NCBI GenBank assembly: GCA_963792175.1
Contig: CAWBVG010000041.1
Span: forward strand, 62,001 to 126,000
Source: CAWBVG01 sp963792175
GTDB taxonomy: Bacteria > Acidobacteriota > Vicinamibacteria > Vicinamibacterales > CAVVIG01
Direction of reading: 5' to 3'
DNA length: 64,000 nt
Positions 1-10,554 of this stretch are shown here, one piece after another. The number at the start of each line of letters is the position of its first letter. Position 1 is the stretch's first letter. The notes beneath the pieces were generated by a model that saw only the letters and a list, made by a program, of their open reading frames with translations, had not been told where the DNA came from and searched no databases. Position numbers and translations under genes: made by a program.

Positions 1-1428
1 ATCGACGTCGCGGTGATTGTCGAAATCTGTCGGGACGATCGCCACGGCATGCGCCGCTGATCGCGATCTTGGCCTCGCGGGTGATGTCGGTAAACGTCCC
101 ATCGCCGTTGTTCCTGATGAGGACGACCGGCGCCGGCGCGAATTCGTCGGGGAACGCGATCGATCGGCCTGCCGCTCGTGCGCGCGACGCATCGATGTCC
201 GCCAGTCCGGCGACGACCAGGTCGAGATCGCCGTCGTGATCGACATCGACCAGCGCTGCGGCGCCCGGCAGGAAGGGCAGCGGGCGGATACCGGAGGATG
301 CCGTGATGTCGGTGAAGTGGCCCTTGCCGTCGTTCTTGTAGAGCGAGCTCCTGCCGTAACGCAGGATGAAGAGATCCGGGATGCCGTCGTTGTCGATGTC
401 GCCTGCGACGCATCCGATCGGGACGCTGTCGGCAGGAGGAACACCGAGACCGGATCCCGGCCGTGGCCTCGACGAATCGCCCCGCGTCGTTGCGAAACAG
501 CCGCTCGGAACCAACAGTCGCCACGACGACGTCGAGGTCGCCGTCGCCATCGACGTCGATCAGGGTCAAGGCTCCGCCCAGGGAGGCAGCCAACCGCCGC
601 GCGCCTTCCGGCGTCAGGTCGGACTCCCGAAACTGGCGGCCAAACGGACTCGTGGCGTCCGACGATGTCGATGGCGGCGGGCAGGGCGGTTGTGCGATTG
701 AACGTGACGCCTGGCGGCGTGCGATTGACGAGCTCCCGTTCAGCGCCGGTCGATGCCAGAGCCTCGGCGTATTTGCCGCGCTCGAGGTACGCGTTGGAAA
801 ACGTCGTGCCGTAGCCGGTCGCGCGCAGCGACTGCGAGCGCTCGACGAGCTGCTGCCCACGCTCCCGCTGACCGGAGCGTAGCAGCGCCATACCGAGGTT
901 GTAGGCCGCGGTCACGCTGTATGGCTCGTCGTCGAAGGCCGGCTCGAGGAGGGCGATCGCCTGGGCGTACCGTCGGTTCTGGATGTGAATCTGCCCGAGG
1001 TTCACCGCCGCACCGGTATCGCGTGGGTCGATCTGACGGACGCGTTCCAAGAACCGAATCGCGTCCTCGTCGCGGTTCTCCTCGCGCGCGATTAATGCCA
1101 GCACGTATGGCGGTTGCGGCGCCCCAGGCATGAGGCGATCCGCCGCCTCCGCTTCGCCTCGCGCCGCGGTCGAAATCTGCGTTCTGCAACAGGGCGATGC
1201 TCAGATTCAGGTGCGCGATCCCGAGGTTGGGTTCGCGTCGAAGCGCCTCCCGAAACGCCGCCGCGGCTTCGTCGAACTTGAACTGCTCGAGCAGGGCGAC
1301 GCCGAGATTGTTCGCGCGATAGGCCTCCTCACGCGGAGGCGCGCGGCGGGCAGCTGCCTGCCCGAAGGCGCGGCGGCGAGCAGCAGGAGGGCGGCGACGA
1401 CGCTCGCCCGGAAACCCGTGGAATTCAT
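1..1428 (-). CDS. Secreted TPR plus FG-GAP/VCBS repeat protein (CRTAC1-like), frameshifted and cut by window edge
   Basis: Starts at an ATG at 1428 with a signal peptide (MNSTGFRASVVAALLLLAAA). The first third reads as tetratricopeptide repeats (NNLGVALLEQFKFDEAAAAF, VLALIAREENRDEDAIRFLE, AAVNLGQIHIQNRRYAQAIA), so it should fold as a helical scaffold. From about position 560 down to 1, FG-GAP/VCBS calcium-blade motifs appear (DVDGDGDLDVVV, NGDGTFTDIT). The family is exported and usually carries a C-terminal ASPIC/UnbV domain, which would lie outside the window. The motifs fall in all three minus frames, so several indels interrupt the gene; I read them as sequence errors. Function in the family is poorly defined (binding or adhesion). 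The gene diverges from the dockerin protein at 1741. Confidence 0.75.
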
Positions 1429-1740
1429 CCGTCTCGATGGCCGGCCTTTAACGTGATGCTCTGAAGAATATAGCGAGTTGGGGACCGCGCGCGACTCGAT
1501 CGGCGTCCAAAAGGGCTCGGCCCAGGTTCCCTCGAATCGGGCGATGGCAGCAGGCCCGTCGTAGTCGCCATCCCGATCCCGTCCAATGACTAAAGTCTGC
1601 CCAGTGGTGGTCGCCAAGTAGGCAGAGAGCCATTGACATCAATAAAATCGGCTGTAGATCATATGGCCGAGTTCTTGTAAGGCGTGGCCACGTCATCGTG
1701 CGCAAACTCCGCAACTTTGCCGAATCGATGGAGACCGGAT
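1429..1740. other. Intergenic region between divergent genes; weak promoter candidate
   Basis: This 312-base gap lies between two divergent starts. I see no convincing gene in it. On the plus strand a TTGACA at 1633-1638 is followed after 16 bases by TAGATC at 1655-1660, a possible promoter for the gene at 1741. The -10 box is poor, so this is only a candidate. A purine-rich GGAGA about 8 bases before 1741 could be the ribosome site. Confidence 0.3.
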
Positions 1741-3871
1741 ATGAGCAGCTTGTCTGACCGAAAGGGCGCCTGGGGGCTGGGATGCGCCATCGCGCTCTGG
1801 TTCTGTTGGCGCGTCAGCGGCGTCGGCCGAGACGCTGATTTGATGCCGACGCGCGACTTTCTGATGGGAGTCGTCGGAGGTCGTCTGGGGCGTGACGACT
1901 CAGGCTAACGGTCCACCACGTACGTCATCGACTTCGGCGACGGCACGCAAGCGTCGGGTAACGTTGCTGGACCGTTCGTACATCAACTTCACCCATAGTT
2001 ATGTGGCCGGACCTTTCACCGTTCAACTCTGCGTCGGCGCGGGCGCGGCGATTCCGGGATGACCGGCGAACTCGCGACAGTCCCGGTCAAGGTCTTCGAT
2101 CCGGCGCTCTTGTCGCCGGCCGAACTTCGCGGTCTCAACATCAACCGGACCATCCAGGACGGTCTGCGATTTATCTGTGGTTCAATCAGAACTTCCGTGC
2201 GGCGAATTTCCCGGCCGCGGTCACTACGACGTGGCCGGGCTCGTATCTGACGGTCACTGCCGCCCTCACCGTTCGTTGGCGTTCGAGAATCACGGGTACA
2301 GCCTGCCCAATAACGACAGCGTGCCCACCGGCATCTATGAAAAATACATCGTGCGGCGCGGCCATCAACTACATGCTGAATCGCCTCCAGGCGTTGACCA
2401 CCGGCGATCACGCCGAACGGCGGCGATCCGTGTGCCGGTGGCGTTGAGCCGCACCGTGCGTCAGCCTTTTCTCCAACGACATGGGTGACGCCGGTACGAA
2501 TCGGCGATTGCCATTCTGCCGCTTGCGGGCAGCAACGCGTTCAATCGCCATGTCGCCGAAATCGCCGGCGCCGGCAGCTCCGGCTTCGTCGTCGGGAAGA
2601 CGTACAGGGAAGTGCTTCAGCGAATGATCAAGGCATGGCCTGGGGGCAGATCGACGTCAACAGCGTCGACCGCGGCGGCTGGGGTTATACGTTCAACTCC
2701 GGTACAGTCGGACGGGTCGACCCTCGGCTGGAACATGTTGGCGTTGCTCGATGCCGCTGCGAACGTGACGATTCCCGCGTTGTGAAGACGGAGTTCTCTG
2801 CCGCAGCTAACGCCGGCCCACAGCACCTGAACCCGTTCCCCACAACGGATATCGACGGGACGTTCGACTACAACCCAGCCGAACGGCGGGGCCGTGACTG
2901 CCTACTTGCCGAACATGGCGCGATCGGGCATCGGACTACAGGCGCTGTTCTACATGGGCCATGTCGGCGAGGCTGATACGTTGGTAGCAGCCGGTAGAAA
3001 CGCCGTCAACCTCCGATGGACCAATCCGGCCAACTTCCGGACGAGTATCTCTCGACGTGCGGCAACGACAACTGACAACAACAAGGGCTGCGCGTACGCG
3101 ATGTTCAACGTCTTCAAAGGCTGAAGCTGCATGGCATCACGTCGCTCCCCGGTGTCAATTGTCCCACTCGGCCGGATGCAATCCGGCGAAGACGGGACCG
3201 GCAGTGGCGGACTGGTATGCCGAATACCCAGGACTTCCTGGTGGCGACTCAGACTCAGCCCCAGACGCGGCTGGTGGCAGTGGGCCTCCTTGTATGGTCG
3301 TGCTGCGGAAGCATGCCGACTGCCGGTACGTCGGCGCTCGCCGAGCTCATTCTCGCGCCGTCGCCCTGGTTCAGCCGGATCCTGACGCTGTTCGCGACGG
3401 TGGGTCTCTCGCCGCAGACGCGACACCAATCCTGATCAACACGCAGCACACGGTAACGGCCTTCGTCCAGAGCGCGATGGAACGCCGATCGCCGGCGCTA
3501 CCGTCGGGATTCACGGTGCTCTCCGGACCGAATGCGGGAGCGTCGGGCACGTGTGCGCCCGTGGCATGCGTATCGGGAGCGGACGGCAAGGTGACGTTGA
3601 CCTACAACGGCGGTCCGAACACCGGAAACGACAAGATCCGGGCGAACATCGGGTCGCTGCTATCGAACACCGTCGACAAGTTCTGGATCATCCCGTCGCT
3701 CAAGTGCGATGCGAACGGTGACGGAAAGGTCACGATAGCCGACCTGAACATCATTCGGGACGCAAACGGGCAAGTCGCCTCAGGGCCGACTGATCCCGCG
3801 ACGGCAACAGCGACGGCGCCATCAACGTGCTGGACGTGCGGTATTGTCAGCTCCGACTGACGCCGCAGTAG
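1741..3871 (+). CDS. Secreted PKD-like, alpha/alpha-toroid (prenyltransferase/squalene-oxidase-like repeat), dockerin protein; frameshifted
   Basis: The ATG at 1741 begins a signal-like sequence (GLGCAIALWFCWRVSG). Next comes a PKD-like strand pattern (YVIDFGDGTQASGNV, then INFTHSYVAGPFTVQLCVG at about 1920-2060). The middle (about 2350-3120) has repeats typical of squalene-cyclase/prenyltransferase-beta toroids: AINYMLNRLQALT, DRGGWGYTFNSG followed by DGSTLGWNMLALLDAAANV, and GIGLQALFYMGHVGEADTLV. The C-terminus is a type I dockerin (CDANGDGKVTIADLNIIRDA, then DGAINVLDVRYCQL), with two Ca-binding loops at about 3710-3860. Stop TAG at 3869-3871. No DxDD cyclase motif is visible, so terpene chemistry is unlikely; a binding role outside the cell fits better. 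Many indels break the frame. No cohesin partner is seen in the window. Confidence 0.65.
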
Positions 3872-3929
3872 CCAGGTGAGAACGAACGGCACCGGCGGTT
3901 CCGCCGGGGCGCCGACTTAGCTTCCTGGT

Positions 3930-3961
3930 GGCGACGGCGACGGACCGAAGTCGCCGTCGCC
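3930..3961 (+). terminator. Stem-loop after the dockerin gene
   Basis: A perfect 12-bp inverted repeat (GGCGACGGCGAC at 3930-3941, complement at 3950-3961) encloses an 8-base loop, 58 bases after the stop codon of the dockerin gene. It is strong and GC-rich but is followed only by a short A/T run (GATGATTTA), so it may be a weak intrinsic terminator or just an mRNA-end structure. Confidence 0.5.
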
Positions 3962-4104
3962 GATGATTTATGCTTGACAGCGTTGCTGAGCTGAATCGAA
4001 AACGCTTCTGTAGCAATGGGCTTGCGTGGCGATGTAGTTGAAAGATCGGGCGAGCGTATTGCTACTGTGGCTAGTGCGAGGTTATTCTTTTTGGGAGACC
4101 AGAC

Positions 4105-4769
4105 ATGAGAGTATTCGTAAGGCTCTTCGGTTTCTGGCGGCCGGCGCCCTGGTCGTGCGCCGGATTCGTCGGGACGTCCGAAGCCAGCACGATCAGCGTT
4201 GTGCCCGGCACTCAGACGATTGCGCCTGGTGGCACGGCGACCGTCGACATCGTCTCAGCGGCCTCGCCGCTGGCGAAACGGTCGGGGCTTTTCGTTACTG
4301 CTGACATTCAACAACGCGATCGTCGGAGCGCCACGAGAGCTTCCAAGTGATCCAGACGACAAGATGGGCGCTACCCCCTTCAATCGACTTGAGTGCCTTC
4401 GGCGCTGGAACACTTGATTTGTTCTACGCGGCCAATCGTAACGTTCCCGAGCCGAGCGTCTCAAGACGCTCAGAGGGCACTGGACTTCGCCTGGCCACGG
4501 TGCACCTTCACTGGGCTGACCGAGGGATTGAGCGCGCTCACGCTGAGCCCTCAATCCGACCACCGGTAGCTTCCTCTCGGATTTCTGGGGACCGGCGCGA
4601 TTCCGAGCCGCAGTTGTCAACGGCAGCATCTGCGTCGACGATCGCCAGACACCTGGCAACCGCTGCGTCGCTGCAGACTGCGGTTCCGGAACCAGCCACG
4701 CTGTCACTGCTTGGCGCGGGTCTTGCCGCGGCCGTGGCGCGCCGTCGTCGGAAGGCTGCAAAGGCCTAG
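4105..4769 (+). CDS. PEP-CTERM anchored exported protein, frameshifted
   Basis: The ATG at 4105 follows GGGAG at a good distance. After an N-terminal signal-like segment (MRVFVRLFGFW...) come beta-rich stretches (TISVVPGTQTIAPGGTATVD, then GLAAGETVGAF and LTFNNAIVGA), as in cohesin-like or PEP-CTERM surface proteins. The C-terminus is diagnostic: VPEPATLSLLGAGLAAAVAR followed by RRRKAAKA, meaning PEP motif, transmembrane helix and basic tail, the sorting signal processed by exosortase. It would be exported, anchored and probably released into the matrix. At least two frameshifts separate the halves. A strong terminator follows at 4811. No exosortase gene is present in the window. Confidence 0.75.
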
Positions 4770-4810
4770 CACGCGACCGCTGGCTCCGGCCGGCGAGGAC
4801 GTCACCAGAT

Positions 4811-4847
4811 TCCCGCAGGAGGCCTGGTCTCCTGCGGGATTTTTTTT
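4811..4847 (+). terminator. Rho-independent terminator after the PEP-CTERM gene
   Basis: An 11-bp perfect inverted repeat (TCCCGCAGGAG at 4811-4821, complement at 4829-4839) with a 7-base loop is followed immediately by eight T residues (4840-4847). It lies 42 bases downstream of the PEP-CTERM stop and ends that unit before eboD. Confidence 0.88.
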
Positions 4848-5058
4848 GCCCCCGCGAAACGCCCGCCAAGTCAGACATACAGGAACCTTTTGTCCGAATC
4901 GACTCGGACTGCCCGTAAGAGAGGACAGGTCGCCGCCGAGACATCTTCTGGAAAGCAGAGCTAAGACATTTAAATACAGATAGATACAGACGCATAGATG
5001 CGTTCGAATGACCGCCTCGACCGTACTGGATAATGATTTGCTGGACTGATTCGCGCCG

Positions 5059-6266
5059 ATGCAGCACACCCACGGGTTCTCGGTTCCTTTCAGGTTCCCG
5101 GTGCTCTTTACCCAGGACGCGTGGAGCCCCGCCAACACGATGTTTTTCGACGTCGTCCGGCGGGAAGAGGCCGACCGCCGCCATCGCGTGCTGGCGGTCG
5201 TCGACAGTGAGGTCGCGGCGGCCCACCCGCTCTCACAGCGGCGATGAGGGGCTATTTCGCCGCGTTCCCGGACGCTCTGGAGCTCGTCGCGCCGCCCGTC
5301 GATCGTGCCCGGCGGCGAGGCGGTCAAGAACGACATCCCCATCCGCTCGAGATGCTGAAGCGGATCAACGACGTCGGCCTCGACCGGCAGTCGTTCGTGG
5401 TCGTGATCGGCGGCGGCGCCGTGCTCGACATGGTGTCGTTCGCGGCGGCGATCGCCCACCGCGGCGTTCGCGTCGTCCGCATCCCGACGACGGTGCTCGC
5501 GCAGGCCGACTCGGGCGTCGGCGTCAAGAACGGCATCAACCTGTTCGGCAAGAAGAACTTCGTCGGCACGTTCGTCGCCGCCGTTCGCGGTCGATCAACG
5601 ACTCGCGGTTTCTGGAACGCTGCAGCCATCGCGACTGCATCGCGGCGTCGCCGAGGCGGTCAAGGTCGCGCTGCTGCGCGACGCGGCGTTCTTCGGCGAT
5701 CTCGAAACGACGGCGCCGCGATCGCCGCGCGACCTGGCCGTCGTCACGCGATGATTCGCGCGGTCCGCCGAGCTGCACCTCGCAGCACATCTGCGGCAAC
5801 GGCGATCCGTTCGAGCTGGGCAGCGCGCGGCCGCTCGACTTCGGCCACTGGGCGGCGCACAAGCTCGAGTCGATGACGCACCATCGGCTGCGGCACGGCG
5901 AGGCCGTCGCGATCGGCATCGCGCTCGACATCGTCTACTCGGCGCTGGAAGGGTCTCCTCGCCCGAGGCCGTCGCCGAGCGCATCCATCGCGTGCTGGAA
6001 GCGCGATGGGATTCCAGCTCTGGGACGACGCGCTGCAACGAGCGCGCGCGCGGCGGGCGGTCCGTGCTGATCGCGGGCCTGCGCGAGTTCCGCGAGCACC
6101 TGGGCGGCGAGCTGCACAGTCACGCTGCTGCGCGGCATCGGCCGCGGCTTCGAGGTCACCGAGATGGACGAAGCTCTCGCGAATCGATGACGAGCTCGAG
6201 GCCGTCGCCTGGACTGCGCGAACCGCCGGCACGGCGTCCGACTGCCGTCGTCTTCGGCCGCGATGA
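5059..6266 (+). CDS. eboD: EboD, 3-dehydroquinate-synthase-like sugar-phosphate cyclase; frameshifted
   Basis: Member of the dehydroquinate synthase superfamily, closest in pattern to EboD (2-epi-5-epi-valiolone-synthase-like). Visible motifs: the start MQHTHGFSVPFRFPVLFTQD; the NAD-binding loop VVVIGGGAVLDMVSFAAAIA; the lysine/asparagine loop ADSGVGVKNGINLFGKKNFV; and metal-site regions AEAVKVALLRD, DFGHWAAHKLE and HRLRHGEAVAIGIALD, matching the NxGHTxGHAIE and HGEAVA zinc sites of the family. Length about 400 residues is normal. The stop TGA (6264-6266) overlaps the eboE ATG, so the two are translationally coupled. Several indels split the frame. In the Ebo family this enzyme is thought to make a cyclic polyol used by a pathway that moves a precursor to the periplasm; the product is unknown. 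Confidence 0.85.
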
Positions 6267-7467
6267 GCGTCGGCGACGATTCCACCTCACCTACTGCTCG
6301 AACATTCACGCGGGCGAGACGTGGGACGAGGTCTGCGCCGGCGTTGGCCGCCGTCGCTGCCGCAGGTGCGCGCGTATCGCTCGGCACGACGGCCGTTCGC
6401 CGTCGGGCTGCGGCTGTCGGCCGCGGCCGCCGAAAGGCTCGAGCAGCCGGCCGTGCTGGACGCCTTCCGCGCACTTCCTGCGGGCCGGCGACTACTACGT
6501 CTTCACGATCAACGGCTTTCCGTACGGCGCCTTTCACGGGCGGCGCGTCAAGGAGCAGCGTCTACCTGCCCGACTGGCGCGAGCGACGAGCGCCTCGACT
6601 ACACGAACCGGCTGGCGAAGCTGCTGGCGGCGCTGCTGGCGACGCGACGGCATCGAGGGCAGCGTCAGCACGGTGCCGGGCGCTTCGCGCCGAATCGCGG
6701 GCCGCGCCGACGGGGCCGCGCGATGGCGGACCGGCTGCTGCGCGCACGCGGCGGCGCTCGTGGCGGCTGCGCGAGGCGACGGGCGTGACGATCGCGCTGG
6801 CGCATCGAGCCCGAGCCCGCACTGCTGCGCTCGAGACCTCGGCGACGCCGTCGCCTTCTTCGAGGGGTACCTGTTCGACGCGGCGCGCGTCGGTGGCGGC
6901 CCGTCAAGGACACGGGCTCGGCTGGCGCGCCGAGAGACGTTGCGCCGGCACCTGGGCGCGTGCCTGGACGCCTGCCACATGGCCGTCGAGTTCGAAGAGC
7001 CCGGCGAGGCCTCGATCGCTGCGTCGCGGCCGGCATGCGCATCCTCAAGGTCCAGATCAGCGCGGGCTGCGCGTCGTCGCGCCGCCCGCCGCGGCCGCGC
7101 TGCGCGGCCCTCGACGCCATTCGCCGAGGGCACGTATCTGCACCAGGTCGTCGCAAGCGCGGCGCGCGCCTGCCGCGCTACATGGATCTGCCGGAGGCGC
7201 TGGCCGACGCGCGCGCGCGGCCGCGGCGACCGGCGAGTGGCGCGTGCACTTCCACGTCCCCGTCTTCCGCGCACGATGGGCGCCGTTCCAGAACACGCAG
7301 GCGTTCCTGGTCGCCGCTGCTGGCGCGCCTGGGCCGCGACGACGTCTGCCGCACCTGGAGGTCGAGACCTACACCTGGGACGTGCTGCCGCCGGAGTACC
7401 GCCAGGAGCCCGTCGCGACGCCATCGCGCGCGAGCTGGAATGGACGCGAGCGAAGCTGGAGCCGTGA
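6263..7467 (+). CDS. eboE: EboE, xylose-isomerase-like TIM-barrel metabolite traffic protein; frameshifted
   Basis: The sequence matches the EboE pattern closely: FHLTYCSNIHAGETWDEVCA near the N-terminus, GLRLSAAAAERLEQPAVLDA, the conserved YYVFTINGFPYGAFHGRRVK, then DYTNRLAKLLAALL and EGSVSTVPGA. Later segments (LGACLDACHMAVEFEEPGEA; RILKVQISAG; HFHVPVF; LEVETYTWDVLPPEYR) correspond to the metal-binding barrel strands of sugar-phosphate isomerase/epimerase proteins, with Asp, Cys/His and Glu ligands. About 400 residues, as usual. It overlaps eboD (ATGA) and eboC (GTGA). Multiple single-base indels break it. Predicted cytosolic isomerase or hydrolase acting on the EboD product; its reaction has not been established. 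Confidence 0.85.
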
Positions 7468-8173
7468 CGGCTGCCGCTGATCTCGGTGCGCGCGGAGCTC
7501 ATGCTGGCGCGCGTCTCGAACCTGCCGACGGTGTGGACGAACGTGCTCGTCGGCAATCGCGTCGGGCGGCGCGCTCACCATCGGCATGGTCGGCTGTGCC
7601 TGGCGATCGCCGTGTCGCTGCTCTACATGGCGGGCATGTATCTGAACGACGCGTTCGACGCGCGCTGGGACGCGCAGCACCGGCCCGAGCGCCCCATCCC
7701 GGCGGGCGACGTGACGCGCGCGCGCCGTGTTCGCGGTCGGGCTTCGGGATGATGGCGGCGGCGCTGCTGCTGCTGTGCTGCCGGGCAACCGCGCGCCGTT
7801 GCGCGCGGGCCTGGCGCTCGCGGGCCTCATCGTGCTCTACGACGTGAGCCACAAGAAGAACCCGGCGTCCCGCTGGTCATGGGGCTATGCCGTGGTCGGT
7901 CTACTCGTCACGGCCGGCCGCCGCCGTGGCGAAGACGTTCCCGTTCGTCGCTCGGCCGCGGCGGCGTTCCTGTCTACTTCTATCTCGCTGACGCTGTCGC
8001 CGTAGCGCGCGGGCGCGAACCCCGGCTGCGCAGCTGCCGGCCTCCTGATCGCCGGCATCTCGCTCGTCGATGCGGCGCTCCTCGCGCTGCGGCGGCGCGT
8101 GCGCTCGCGCTGGTTGCGCCTGGCGCGGCTTCGTGCTGACGCTGTCCTCCAGCGCGGCGTCGCGGGCACCTAG
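7464..8173 (+). CDS. eboC: EboC, UbiA-family prenyltransferase; frameshifted
   Basis: A multi-pass membrane prenyltransferase. The N-terminal RVSNLPTVWTNVLVG and the first Asp-rich motif in LYMAGMYLNDAFDARWDAQH (NDxxDxxxD), followed by RPERPIPAGDVTRA, are the signature of UbiA/EboC. The second motif region reads LIVLYDVSHKKNP (YDxxHK). Hydrophobic segments continue to AGLLIAGISLVDAALLALRR and the frame closes at TAG 8171-8173. The GTG at 7464 overlaps the eboE stop; an indel shortly after puts the rest in another frame. It would attach an isoprenoid chain to a small acceptor at the inner membrane, giving a lipid-linked carrier. It converges with eboF, their stops overlapping. Confidence 0.83.
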
Positions 8174-9554
8174 ACGCTGAAACACGTGCGAAGAGATGTC
8201 CTTCACGCACGTCGCGGCACACCGGTTGACTCCGCGCTCGTGCAGGCACGCCGGATCGCTCGCATGATGCAGCGGGCCTTCGTCCGCCGTGTCGGTGAGG
8301 CGGCCGTGCGAGCCCTTGACCAGCGACGCGTCGAGCGGGATCACGTCCATCAGGTCGCGGAAGCCGAGGCTTTCTTCGCGCAGCGTCGCCGCGATCTTCA
8401 GCTTGGGCAGCGGCAGCGCCGGATCGAGGAACAGCTCGACGGGGTCGTAGCCGGGCTTGCGGTGGATGTCGACGGTGCGCGCGAAGTCGGGCGCGCGCGC
8501 GTCGTCGAGCCAGTAGTGGTACGTGAACCAGCGTCGCGCGCGGCGATCGCGACGAGCTCGCCCGAGCGCTCGTGGTCGAGGCCGATGCGCGCGCCTGCTC
8601 GCCTCGTCGAGCACGCGCCTCGACGCCCGGCATGCGCTCGCAGCAGCGCGCGACGTCGGCGATGCGCGTCGGGTCGCCGCACGTAGACGTGCGCGACCTG
8701 GTGATCGGCGACGGCGAAGGCCTCGCTGGCGCCGGCGTCGAGCGGCTCGCCGCCCAGCTCGTCGCGCACCGCCAGCAGCCCGCTCGCGCAGCACGCGGTT
8801 GATGTGCACCGGGCGCGCCACGGCGACGATGCCGTATTCGGACAGCACGATGACGCGGCGCCCGCGCTCGCGGCATGCTCGATCAGCTTGCCGCAGACCG
8901 CGTCGATCGCGCGCAGGTCCTGCGCGATGCGCGGGTCGGTCGGGCCCAGGCGCTGCAGGTCGTAGTCGAGGTGCGGCAGGTAGACGAGCATCAGCGTCGG
9001 CGACTGCCAGCTCGTCGACGCGCATCGACGCGTCGGCGATCCACTGGCTCGAGCGTGATGTCGGCCGTGGCCCCCAGAAGTTGAAGAACGGAAACGGCGC
9101 CGAGCTCGGCGTCGCAGCCCGTCGCGCAGATCGGCCGGGCTGGGTGTAGACGTCGAGGATCTTGCGGCCGTCGGCCGGGTACATCGGCCGCGGCGTCACC
9201 GACAGTCCGCCGTGCTGTACATGTTGAACCACCAGAACAGCTTCGCGCACGTGAACGCCGGGTCGCGGCGCCTTGGCCGTCTCCCAGACCTTCTCGCCGT
9301 GCACCAGCGTGTTCGACTGCCGCCAGAACAGGACCTCCGCGAGGTCGCGGAAGTACCAGCCGTTGCCGACGATGCCGTGCTCGCGCGGCAGCAGGCCGGT
9401 GAGCAGCGTCGCCTGCGCCGAGCAGGTGACCGCGGGCGTGATCGCGCGCATCGGCCGCACGCGCCGTCGGCGGCCAGCGCGGCAAATGCGGGCGTGTCGG
9501 CCCCAGCAGCGCGGGCGTCAGCCCGACGACGTTCAGGACGACGGTCGGTCGCAC
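8170..9554 (-). CDS. eboF: EboF-like alkaline-phosphatase-superfamily phosphodiesterase; frameshifted
   Basis: Alkaline phosphatase/nucleotide pyrophosphatase superfamily enzyme. From a GTG at 9554: MRPTVVLNVVGLTPALLG (first metal region), then AITPAVTCSAQATLLTGLLP, whose Thr/Ser nucleophile segment and REHGIVGNGWYFRDL are typical, then WETAKA and MYPADGRKILDVYTQP. Later, LLVYLPHLDYDLQRLGP (HxDY metal motif), RVIVLSEYGIV and a final HGRLTDTADEG region complete the two-metal site. About 460 residues, normal length. It lies 9 bases after the YdjY-like gene on the same strand, so the two are probably one operon, and it faces eboC. In the Ebo family it is thought to act late, removing a phosphate or nucleotide group. 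Confidence 0.78.
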
Positions 9555-9563
9555 GCGATCAGG

Positions 9564-10309
9564 TTAGTGTGGTTTGGGAGCGGCGCCGAGCGCCTTGACC
9601 GTCAGGACCACCGGCGTGTCGGGTTCGAGCCCGAGGTTCGGGTTCAGCACGATGAGCCCGTAGCGGCGGACGCCGGCACCGGTACACTCTCGATGATCGG
9701 TGCCGGGCTGTGAACGAAGCCAATGAGCACGCCGTCGATATCCGCGACGTAACGCGTGCTCTTTTGAGTGGGACCCTCTGGAACAGAACGTTGATCCGGT
9801 ATACACCCACTCGCTCGCGGAAATTGGCTTGCGGGTCTCCTTGTCGAAGAGCAACTGCTCGGCCGGTGTCCGGACACGTGCCCCGTTCCGCGTCCACTCG
9901 ATCCAGACGTCGACGCGATCCCCTTGTGGTGGGGCCGGAACGAAATGTTGGAGAGGAACTCCGCGTGATCCTTGTCGAGACCGAGCAGCAACATCGCGGC
10001 GTTGAAGGTCACCGCATAGGTGTCGAGTGTCAGGGCGCTTTCATACGCCTTCAGGCCGTCACGGGTATTGGCCACGAATTCCAGGGTCTCGACTGCGTTG
10101 ACTTTGCCAGCCACCGAAGCTTCGCGCTTGGCGGTGTCGACCGTGATCTCGCCGATACGGTAAAGGCCGGGGCCAAGTTTCGCGACAGCCGGCGGCGTCG
10201 TCGGGATGGTTTCCGGATTGATCGGAGTGCGGGGCCGTTCTTGAGCGAGCACCGAGGCCATCGTCATGATGGCGGCCATCAAACCGGTAGCCGATACAAC
10301 GCTGGACAT
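9564..10309 (-). CDS. YdjY-domain exported protein; frameshifted
   Basis: Starts at 10309 with a signal peptide (MAAIMTMASVLAQ). The conserved core is clear: LGPGLYRIGEITVDTAKREA, GKVNAVETLEFVANTRDGLK, then AYESALTLDTYAVTFNAAML with LLLGLDKDHAE, the pattern of YdjY-like proteins found beside iron-sulfur or redox genes in many bacteria. After an indel, LLFDKETRKPISASEWVYTG and LIVLNPNLGLEPDTPVVLTV complete it; stop TAA at 9564. Biochemical role unknown. It sits 9 bases upstream of eboF on the same strand, which may tie it to the Ebo pathway or be a local accident. Confidence 0.75.
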
Positions 10310-10554
10310 CGAATCAGTATAACGTGCGCTGCCGCGCTGGCTGCGGATGCACAGTCCTGCATGCCGCCGATGGGATCGGCCGTCAGCGAGTTCGGTTGAC
10401 GAAAGTCTGCCTCGAACCAGACCAACCTGACGGCATCGGGGAACACCTGCTGTCTGACTGACGCTTTCAGTTGGCGAGGGATATGCTCGGCCACGGCGGT
10501 ATGATGGCGCCCGTGTTTGCCGTCACGGGCCCGTCAACGGTGGTCCGTTCCTCG

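Noticed and set aside
1738..3871. Toroid regions as terpene or squalene cyclases
   Set aside because: No DxDD or QW-rich catalytic pattern is visible; the repeats only show the fold. A signal peptide and dockerin also argue against a cytosolic cyclase.
4990..5003. Palindrome ACGCATAGATGCGT before eboD as operator
   Set aside because: Short arms, no second copy and no adjacent regulator gene; too weak to call.
5059..6266. Gene at 5059 as true AroB for the shikimate pathway (with aroF at 46763)
   Set aside because: Overlap with eboE and eboC, and the EboD-type N-terminus, favour the Ebo enzyme over housekeeping dehydroquinate synthase.
5324..9084. Long open frames on the strand opposite the ebo genes
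   Set aside because: They are Arg/Ala/Pro-rich with no domain motifs, as expected for shadow frames in very high GC sequence.
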